Shown in pieces: positions 6,991 through 12,037 of a stretch of 12,037 nt of DNA. The DNA comes from Enterovibrio sp051650965. Lineage in GTDB: Bacteria > Pseudomonadota > Gammaproteobacteria > Enterobacterales > Vibrionaceae. The translations under genes were made by a program, and so were the position numbers. The notes beneath the pieces are model-generated. The model had not been told where the DNA came from and did no database searches. It saw nothing but the letters and a program-made list of their open reading frames with translations. Each line of letters opens with the position of its first letter. Position 1 is the first letter of the stretch. Where the stretch lies: positions 1-12,037 of the forward strand of contig JBOFRL010000043.1 in NCBI GenBank assembly GCA_051650965.1. The letters run 5' to 3'.

Positions 6991-8379
6991 TTACTCGTCA
7001 TTAAAGCCATGTTGCTGCGCGACTTTGCTAAACCAAAGTCCGCTTTTTTTGACGGTGCGCTGCTGCGTTGCCAAATCTAAACGCACGAAACCGTAACGGT
7101 TTTTGTACGCGTTCAGCCACGACCAGTTGTCAATGAAAGTCCACAAGTGATAGCCCTGACAGGCGCTTCCCTCTTGCAGCGCTTTGTGCACCCAGCGCAA
7201 GTGATCTTTAATAAAATCAATGCGATAGTCATCGTCAATCTGGCCGTCGCTGTTGATGAACTTCTCTTCACCCTCAACGCCCATGCCATTTTCCGAGATA
7301 TAACAAGGAATATTGCCGTAGTTCAGGCGCAGATCGTTCAAAATGTCGTAAATGCCTTGCTCGTAAATTTCCCAGCCACGATGCGGGTTCATTTTGCGAC
7401 CTGGCATTTCATAAAAATCAAACAGATCCTCCGGCGTGCGCGCCAATCCAGTGCAAGGCTTGTCTTTCGCCTTCACGCGGCGCGGCTGATAGTAGTTAAC
7501 GCCAAGGAGATCAACCGTGCCCGCAGCCAGCAATTCTTTATCGCCATCAACCACCTGCGGCATTAAGTCGTGCTCTTTTAACAGCGCAATCAACTCCTGC
7601 GAATAGCAGCCTTTAATGCTGGGATCTAAGAAGCTTTTGTTGAGCAGCAAGTCGGCAATTTTGGCCGCTTGCAGGTCGCAAGGATCTTGTGAGCGCGGGT
7701 ACGTGGGGCTTAAATTTAAAATTACGCCAATTTGGCCATCTTGTTTTTGCCGGCGATAAGCGGCAACGGCGCTCGCGTGCGCAAGGGCGGTGTGGTAAGC
7801 CACGGTTGTCGCGCGCTTAAAATCAACCACGCACGGATAATGGTAGCTGCCCAAATAGCCGCACTCGACCGGCACAATCGGCTCATTGAAAGTGAACCAG
7901 TATTTCACTTTGCTGCCGAACAAATCAAAACAAATGCTTGCGTAGCGAGCGTACGCTTCTACCACTTCGCGGCTTTCCCAGCCACCGCGCTCTTGCATGC
8001 ACCACGGCATGTCAAAGTGGTACAGGTTCACAAACGGGGTGATGCCGTTTTGCAACATAGTGTCAAAAATGTGGTGGTAAAATTCCACCGCTTTTTGGTT
8101 GATCTCGCCGACGCCATCAGGGATCAAGCGCGACCAAGAAATTGAGGTGCGAAAACTGTTGTGACCAAGCTCTTTTAGCAGCGCGATGTCGCTGTCAGCA
8201 TTTTTATAAAAAGTTGAAGTCTCTGTTGGACCAACTTGCGCATGGAAGAGCTCGGGCTGCATTTTATACCACTGGTCAAAAATGTTGGCCGATTTTCCAT
8301 CTTCGAAAGCGGCACCTTCCATTTGCGGCGCTGAACTTGCACTTCCCCAAAAAAAAGACTTTGGAAAGTTATATTGCAT
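6991..8379 (-). CDS. GH1 beta-glycosidase, probably a 6-phospho-beta-glucosidase
   Basis: This cytosolic GH1 retaining glycosidase probably splits the phospho-disaccharide delivered by the PTS. The 462 residues span the whole family: N-terminal FFWGSASSAPQMEG, HFDMPW (121-126), acid/base Glu166 in TFNEP, nucleophile Glu363 in ISENG, and the C-terminal YHLWTFIDNWSWLNAYKNRYGF. Ser420 and Tyr429 occupy positions that bind the 6-phosphate in phospho-glycosidases such as LacG. The usual Lys of that pocket (S+7) is Asn here, with Lys one place earlier, so phosphate specificity is likely but not certain. It takes the slot of chbA in the E. coli order. A GGAG lies seven bases before the ATG, with an intrinsic terminator just upstream. 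It is not an orthologue of ChbF, which is GH4. Confidence 0.88.
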   Translation of the reverse strand: MQYNFPKSFFWGSASSAPQMEGAAFEDGKSANIFDQWYKMQPELFHAQVGPTETSTFYKNADSDIALLKELGHNSFRTSISWSRLIPDGVGEINQKAVEFYHHIFDTMLQNGITPFVNLYHFDMPWCMQERGGWESREVVEAYARYASICFDLFGSKVKYWFTFNEPIVPVECGYLGSYHYPCVVDFKRATTVAYHTALAHASAVAAYRRQKQDGQIGVILNLSPTYPRSQDPCDLQAAKIADLLLNKSFLDPSIKGCYSQELIALLKEHDLMPQVVDGDKELLAAGTVDLLGVNYYQPRRVKAKDKPCTGLARTPEDLFDFYEMPGRKMNPHRGWEIYEQGIYDILNDLRLNYGNIPCYISENGMGVEGEEKFINSDGQIDDDYRIDFIKDHLRWVHKALQEGSACQGYHLWTFIDNWSWLNAYKNRYGFVRLDLATQQRTVKKSGLWFSKVAQQHGFNDE

Positions 8380-8390
8380 GGTATTTCTCC

Positions 8391-8417
8391 AAAAAAAGAG
8401 GGAGGAAATCCTCCCTC
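8391..8417 (-). terminator. Intrinsic terminator inside the operon, after chbC
   Basis: On the minus strand GAGGGAGG (8417-8410) and CCTCCCTC (8405-8398) form a perfect eight-base GC-rich stem around ATTT, followed at once by seven T (8397-8391). It begins ten bases after the chbC stop and ends just before the GGAG of the GH1 gene. The form is that of a full rho-independent terminator. Since the following genes have the same direction, partial termination or regulated read-through is the likely effect. Confidence 0.85.
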
Positions 8418-8426
8418 GGCCATCAT

Positions 8427-9791
8427 TTAAAATTTCAGCGATAACGCAATGTCTTCTTCACTCTTCGCTTCTTCTTTTTCATCAACTACTGCTTGCGCTT
8501 TGTTTGCAATCAAGACAAACGGAATGTACATCGCAGTCGCCACACCTAGGTTGAAAATCGCCAGCAAGAACGCGGAGATACTACCGTTGGTGTTAAAGAA
8601 GGCGGCAAGCCCTGTCGGCATGGTCCATGGCGCGATATTGGTAATTGGCGGGATGATGCCAAGGTTATACGCAAACATGGTGATCAACATCAAAACAGGG
8701 TGCACCAGCAAGAATGGCACTACTAGAATTGGGTTCATGATGATTGGCAGACCAAACAGCAGCGGCTCGTTGATCTGGAACATGCCAGATGGCAGACCGA
8801 GTTTTGCCACTTGGCGGTAATCATCGCGGCGCGACACCATGAAGATGGCCAAAATCAGACCGAGCGTTGCCCCTGTTCCGCCTAAGAAGACGAACGAATC
8901 CGTGACAGGTTTTGCCCAGAAGTGGAATGATTTTCCTGCCGCAATCGCTGCATCTACCGAGCCGTATTGGTTAAACAGCGCCACGTTTTCCAGCGTGAAC
9001 GGGAACAGTACGCTTTGCTCTAAAGCAGTCAGCGCCAACATGCCGTGGATACCAAAAAACCACAAGAATGAAGAAAGTACGATGTAAACCCAGCCAACAA
9101 GCCCGCCCACATTCGCCAGCGGCTTAGAGATAGAGTCCATGATCATCTGGTGGAAGTTCTCGCCAGAGTCAAATTGAAATGACAACAGGCCGAACAAAAA
9201 CAGGATCACAAAACCTGGGATCAGCGCTGAGAATGAGCGAGAAACCGTTTCAGGCACGCTATCTGGCAGCGTAATAACCCAGTTGCGGCGGATAATGAAG
9301 GCAAACATTTCAGCCACAGCAAGACCGACTAACATGCCCGAGATGATGTTTGTACCACCTAGCCAGTTCGCCCCGACCGCATAAGCGCCGCCAGCATTGA
9401 AAGGAGTCAGAGTCAAAAACGCTGCGATAGCGATAAGTCCGCTCGCAAGTGGGTCGACTTTGCGCTCTTCAGCAAGTGCATGTGCGATAAAAAATGGCGC
9501 CATCAAGGCCATAATGCCTAAAGTACCGTTGTAAACATTGCCACCAATGGCTTTAAAGCTTTCAAGTGAAGCAATAAGCTCAGGATCTAAACGGACACCG
9601 ATAGTAAAAAAGAACGAACCTTCACCAAAACTTAAGAAAACGTTATTGATCAACACACACATTGCGCCGACCAAGGTTAAAGGCATTAATTTAATGAAAC
9701 CATTTTTTATTGCATTGATGTGCGGCTGTTTACCAAGCGCAACTGCGAGTGGCAAAATCACCTTTTCCAGAGACTGTAGTGCTGTACTCAT
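8427..9791 (-). CDS. chbC: PTS N,N'-diacetylchitobiose/cellobiose transporter subunit IIC
   Basis: ChbC is the inner-membrane channel subunit of the chitobiose PTS (lactose/cellobiose family); it moves the disaccharide inward and presents it for phosphorylation by IIB. The 454 residues are very like E. coli ChbC (452 by recall). They include GKQPHINAIKNGFIKLMPLTL at the N-terminus, many hydrophobic segments, His249 in WFFGIHG and Glu342 in QINEP, both conserved at the sugar site of this family. The hydrophilic tail ends SEEDIALSLKF. No IIA or IIB domain is fused to it. The start at 9791 has AAGGAG six bases upstream and follows the chbB stop by 18 bases, so the two are surely co-transcribed. 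Confidence 0.97.
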   Translation of the reverse strand: MSTALQSLEKVILPLAVALGKQPHINAIKNGFIKLMPLTLVGAMCVLINNVFLSFGEGSFFFTIGVRLDPELIASLESFKAIGGNVYNGTLGIMALMAPFFIAHALAEERKVDPLASGLIAIAAFLTLTPFNAGGAYAVGANWLGGTNIISGMLVGLAVAEMFAFIIRRNWVITLPDSVPETVSRSFSALIPGFVILFLFGLLSFQFDSGENFHQMIMDSISKPLANVGGLVGWVYIVLSSFLWFFGIHGMLALTALEQSVLFPFTLENVALFNQYGSVDAAIAAGKSFHFWAKPVTDSFVFLGGTGATLGLILAIFMVSRRDDYRQVAKLGLPSGMFQINEPLLFGLPIIMNPILVVPFLLVHPVLMLITMFAYNLGIIPPITNIAPWTMPTGLAAFFNTNGSISAFLLAIFNLGVATAMYIPFVLIANKAQAVVDEKEEAKSEEDIALSLKF

Positions 9792-9809
9792 GACGATCTC
9801 CTTATCGTT

Positions 9810-10139
9810 CTAGGCAAGCTCTTGCGCATTGTGCTTTTTGATTGCAGCGACTGCCGCTTGAAGCACCCCTAAACCATCTACTTTTCCATAAAGATTTTTA
9901 TCAATCACTTCCACAGGCTTATTGGGAAATAACTGCTGCATATCTGCATGCATATAAGAGATCTGCGGTCCAAGCAAAATCAAGTCGCCATCTTGTCCCT
10001 TTTCTGCAGCAAGGGTTTCAGGATAGGCTTCGATCAGCACAGGAACCTTGTACTTTTCAGCTTGCGCTTTCATTTTGCTAACTAACAGCGAAGTTGACAT
10101 GCCCGCCGAGCAAAACAGATAGATGCGTTTCATTTCCAT
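9810..10139 (-). CDS. chbB: PTS chitobiose/cellobiose-specific subunit IIB
   Basis: ChbB is the small cytosolic PTS subunit that takes a phosphoryl group from IIA on a cysteine and passes it to the sugar bound in IIC. With the start at 10139 it has 109 residues, and the active-site Cys10 in YLFCSAGMSTSLL has the same number as in E. coli ChbB. The rest (AQAEKY, PETLAAEKGQDGDLILLGPQ, PVEVIDKNLYGKVDGLG) also follows that protein. An ATG at 10151 would add four residues, but GGAG stands six bases before the ATG at 10139. It is the first gene of the operon, so its upstream region should carry the main promoter. Its phosphoryl donor, the IIA subunit, is not encoded in the window. Confidence 0.96.
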   Translation of the reverse strand: MEMKRIYLFCSAGMSTSLLVSKMKAQAEKYKVPVLIEAYPETLAAEKGQDGDLILLGPQISYMHADMQQLFPNKPVEVIDKNLYGKVDGLGVLQAAVAAIKKHNAQELA

Positions 10140-10160
10140 AACTAACTCCATGCAAAAGTA

Positions 10161-10189
10161 GATTTAGAAATTGAGAAAATAAAATTCAA
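10161..10189 (-). promoter_or_regulatory. Possible chbB promoter
   Basis: On the minus strand TTGAAT (10189-10184) and TAAATC (10166-10161) are 17 bases apart, giving a leader of about 15-20 bases before the chbB start. In AT-rich DNA such pairs arise by chance, and the TATACT further upstream is a rival. Confidence 0.25.
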
Positions 10190-10442
10190 CACACTATTTA
10201 TCATCTCAAGTTGACCTAGTATAAGTCGGTAAAGCCTGTTTTTAATAATTTGATGCTGACAAAAATAGACGATAATTGACCATAAAAAAGAGATCGCTTC
10301 ACAATTTTTAAAAATAAAGTGCGTAGTTAAATGCCAGAAAGGCTGCGGCGAACTGAAGGGATTTAAGTTTTTTCCTTTATTTTCAAGCACTTAATTTTAT
10401 GCGCGCTGAATTGGAAAAATTTTTATCAAAGAAAGCGAATAG

Positions 10443-10458
10443 CGTGAGCATTATCACA
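10443..10458. promoter_or_regulatory. Predicted CRP-cAMP binding site
   Basis: CGTGA-GCATTA-TCACA matches the CRP consensus TGTGA-N6-TCACA at nine of ten defined positions. The E. coli chb operon needs CRP, so a site here is expected. It lies about 300 bases from chbB and about 200 from the M48 gene, so the target promoter is not settled. Confidence 0.6.
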
Positions 10459-10477
10459 TTGAAAAAATAGCTTATTA

Positions 10478-10487
10478 TTGACGTCAA
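10478..10487. promoter_or_regulatory. Perfect palindrome TTGACGTCAA
   Basis: This ten-base palindrome lies 19 bases from the CRP core, between it and the M48 gene. It could be half-site pairing for a dimeric regulator. No known operator is matched with confidence. Confidence 0.3.
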
Positions 10488-10550
10488 GCCGTATTTATAA
10501 CTTTCGTTTATTACAGCAAAATTTTTTTAATTATTGGCTTTATTTCGCGC

Positions 10551-10578
10551 TTACTAGTTGTGATCTTTTTTTTATGAT
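10551..10578 (+). promoter_or_regulatory. Possible promoter of the M48 gene
   Basis: TTACTA (10551-10556) and TATGAT (10573-10578) are 16 bases apart and would give a leader of about 70 bases. The -10 is good and the -35 is weak. Confidence 0.25.
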
Positions 10579-10655
10579 AAAACTAAATTTGCAGGCTATT
10601 TTGCGCGTCCGCCATTTTTTATGCTGTTTACCTTTAAAGTTCAAGGAGATGGGCA

Positions 10656-11459
10656 ATGAAGCGTTTTATCTATGCCACTTTGTTTGGCGCCATTGGCATA
10701 CTACCGAGCTGCGTGATGTCGCCAACGGGGCGCAATCAGGTGCTGCTTTATTCACCGCAGCAGATGAGCGAACTGGGCGTGCAATCTTTTGCGCAAATCA
10801 AAAAAGAAGAAAAGATCAGCAAAGATAAAAAAATCATCAATTACGTCAACTGCGTCACCAACGCCATCACCGCGCAGGTGCCAAAAAGCTACGCTATCAC
10901 CAACTGGGAAGTGGTGGTTTTTGAATCCAAGCAAGCCAACGCCTTTGCTTTGCCAGGCGGAAAGGTGGGCATTTACACCGGCCTGCTGCAAGTTGCAAGA
11001 ACGCAAGATCAGCTCGCGGCGGTCATTGGCCACGAAATAGCGCACGTACTCGCCAACCACTCCAACGAGCGCTTATCGCGCAGCCAAGTTACCGATACCG
11101 CGCTCAGCCTCACCGGCGCCGCGCTGCAAGGCAGCAGCTACCAAGGCCTGACCATGGCCGCGCTAGGACTTGGCGTGCAAGTGGGGATCACGCTCCCTTA
11201 TAGCCGCACGCAAGAGAGCGAGGCGGATCAATTTGGCCTTGATCTGATGGCGAGCGCAGGCTTTGATCCGGCGCAGTCGATAGAGCTTTGGAAAAATATG
11301 AGCGCCAACAATAAAGGCGCGCCGCCAGAGCTTTTGTCCACGCACCCCAGCGATACAACGCGGATCTCAAAACTGCAAGGCTTGCAGCCGCAAGCTAACG
11401 CTTTGTATCAGCAGGCGAAAAGTAAAAATTTACAACCACGCTGCCCAAAGCCAGCCTAA
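10656..11459 (+). CDS. M48-family metalloprotease, probable lipoprotein
   Basis: This 267-residue protein is a zinc endopeptidase of the M48 family (HtpX/Oma1/LoiP relatives), likely acting in the periplasm on misfolded or envelope proteins. The zinc site is HEIAH (126-130), with Glu189 in ESEADQFG as third ligand; His230 in STHPSD is the conserved C-terminal His. The N-terminus MKRFIYATLFGAIGILPSC looks like a short lipoprotein signal with Cys19 to be lipidated, though Pro at -2 is unusual. Asn rather than Asp follows Ala (QANAFALPGGKVGIYTGLL), a block typical of the secreted branch. AAGGAG stands seven bases before the ATG. It is transcribed alone, away from the chb operon. It is not close enough to E. 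coli LoiP or BepA for me to give a symbol. Confidence 0.9.
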   Translation: MKRFIYATLFGAIGILPSCVMSPTGRNQVLLYSPQQMSELGVQSFAQIKKEEKISKDKKIINYVNCVTNAITAQVPKSYAITNWEVVVFESKQANAFALPGGKVGIYTGLLQVARTQDQLAAVIGHEIAHVLANHSNERLSRSQVTDTALSLTGAALQGSSYQGLTMAALGLGVQVGITLPYSRTQESEADQFGLDLMASAGFDPAQSIELWKNMSANNKGAPPELLSTHPSDTTRISKLQGLQPQANALYQQAKSKNLQPRCPKPA

Positions 11460-11961
11460 AGCAGAAAGCAGAAAGTGGCTGTGATGGCCACTTGCTATAA
11501 ACGTCGTAATTTCAACATCCTAAAAAGGTTGCCCCTTACTAGAACTTGACAAACAATGAGCGTTGATAAAGCAAATTTTTGCACAAGCCAGAATGCGAAA
11601 AAGCGCCACTGTATCAAACTAAATTAACGGTAATAAATAAAATAATCCATCAATTTGCTGCCCTCATTTTTTGTGGTACTTCAATCAACTTAAATTAGCT
11701 AATTACCAATAATTAAACGATGAACAGGCTGGTGATAAGCAAGCCTGATTTGGCATTCTTCGTACATTACAACATATGAAAAATACCATTTAAACAGTTT
11801 TAAATCAGCTGGTTAACGAATCAAATATCGGGAGAAAAAACGAGTACGCAAATTCATCAGTTCTGCAGAAACGGCTCTAAAAAGTTGCGAATTCATAGGT
11901 ATATACCCATGAGCATTGAAGGTGCTTGATTTTTAATAACTTTGATATCACACTGCGCGCC
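11460..11961. other. AT-rich spacer before the IS630 transposase
   Basis: No convincing gene is seen in these 502 bases. They hold a hairpin just after the M48 gene, a perfect 12-base palindrome AATTAGCTAATT (11693-11704), CAGGCT/AGCCTG arms (11725-11730 and 11742-11747), ATTTAAA/TTTAAAT arms near 11789-11806 and a palindrome GGTATATACC (11898-11907). The left end of the insertion sequence should lie in the right part, but I could not fix it. Confidence 0.5.
11473..11493 (+). terminator. Hairpin after the M48 gene, weak terminator
   Basis: AAGTGGC (11473-11479) and GCCACTT (11487-11493) form a seven-base stem with a seven-base loop about 14 bases after the stop codon. The position suits a terminator, but no T run follows. 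Confidence 0.35.
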
Positions 11962-12037
11962 ATGAAAATTATTCTCACTCCAGAACAAAAGCAGCAGCTA
12001 GAAGTGATGCACGACACAACCCGCGATGGTCGAGTGC
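11962..12037 (+). CDS. IS630-family transposase, N-terminal fragment
   Basis: The gene runs out of the window after 25 codons. The residues MKIILTPEQKQQLEVMHDTTRDGRV match the N-terminus of IS630-family transposases, where this short stretch precedes the helix-turn-helix that binds the terminal repeats; the DDE catalytic domain would follow beyond 12037. No clear ribosome binding site is seen before the ATG, which is common in insertion-sequence transposases. Whether the gene is intact cannot be judged. IS630 elements insert at TA and duplicate it. Confidence 0.8.
   Translation, partial: MKIILTPEQKQQLEVMHDTTRDGRV

Larger units (their letters stand above)
10140..10655. other. Divergent control region between chbB and the M48 gene
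   Basis: This AT-rich stretch of about 515 bases lies between two divergently transcribed genes and should hold both promoters. I see a near-consensus CRP site (10443-10458), a perfect palindrome TTGACGTCAA (10478-10487), an AT-only palindrome ATTTTTAAAAAT (10304-10315) and candidate promoter hexamers listed separately. A TATACT (10223-10218, minus strand) without a good -35 is another possible chbB -10. No convincing gene is present. Confidence 0.6.

Noticed and set aside
7147..8145. Long plus-strand open frames opposite the GH1 gene
   Set aside because: They are antisense shadows of a clear GH1 coding sequence and show no family motifs.
8380..8426. A remnant of chbA between chbC and the GH1 gene
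   Set aside because: The spacer is 47 bases and is filled by the terminator and the GH1 ribosome binding site; no IIA-like residues are seen in any frame.
10142..10390. An 82-codon open frame on the minus strand overlapping the chbB start
   Set aside because: It overlaps chbB, its residues reflect AT-rich DNA rather than a protein family, and it covers the region where the chb promoter is needed.

Overview
The window looks like a piece of gammaproteobacterial chromosome. The glycolytic proteins and the chitobiose proteins both match the Escherichia coli family members closely by recall, and the gene orders epd-pgk-fba and chbB-C-x-R-F-G are those of enteric-type gammaproteobacteria. I cannot name the genus. 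Composition is moderate in GC, with AT-rich intergenic DNA, and sequences that look like insertion-sequence ends lie at both edges.

Layout from left to right. Bases 1-70 look like the end of an IS4/IS50-type element whose transposase reads leftward out of the window (weak call). Bases 89-120 are a strong intrinsic terminator for the leftward operon epd-pgk-fbaA (3607 to 168): erythrose-4-phosphate dehydrogenase (vitamin B6 synthesis), phosphoglycerate kinase and class II fructose-bisphosphate aldolase. Bases 3608-3785 separate this operon from the next and hold a 111-base imperfect palindrome with TA at both ends, which looks like a miniature transposable element or a large regulatory hairpin.

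Bases 3786-10139, also leftward, form a chitobiose/cellobiose operon: chbB (PTS IIB), chbC (PTS IIC), a GH1 phospho-beta-glycosidase, chbR (AraC-type regulator), chbF (GH4 6-phospho-beta-glucosidase) and chbG (deacetylase). The order is that of the E. coli chb operon except that the IIA gene chbA is absent and a GH1 enzyme sits in its place. An intrinsic terminator lies inside the operon, between chbC and the GH1 gene. The expected flow is uptake and phosphorylation of the disaccharide by IIB/IIC, helped by a IIA from elsewhere; deacetylation by ChbG; induction through ChbR; and cleavage by ChbF and/or the GH1 enzyme to sugars that enter glycolysis, whose genes lie next door.

Bases 10140-10655 are a divergent control region with a near-consensus CRP site. 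Bases 10656-11459 (rightward) encode an M48 metalloprotease lipoprotein. Bases 11460-11961 are AT-rich and without a convincing gene, and from 11962 an IS630-family transposase begins and runs off the window. No tRNA, rRNA, CRISPR array or phage gene was seen. Nothing here amounts to a wholly new system; the most interesting points are the rearranged chb operon and the palindromic element.
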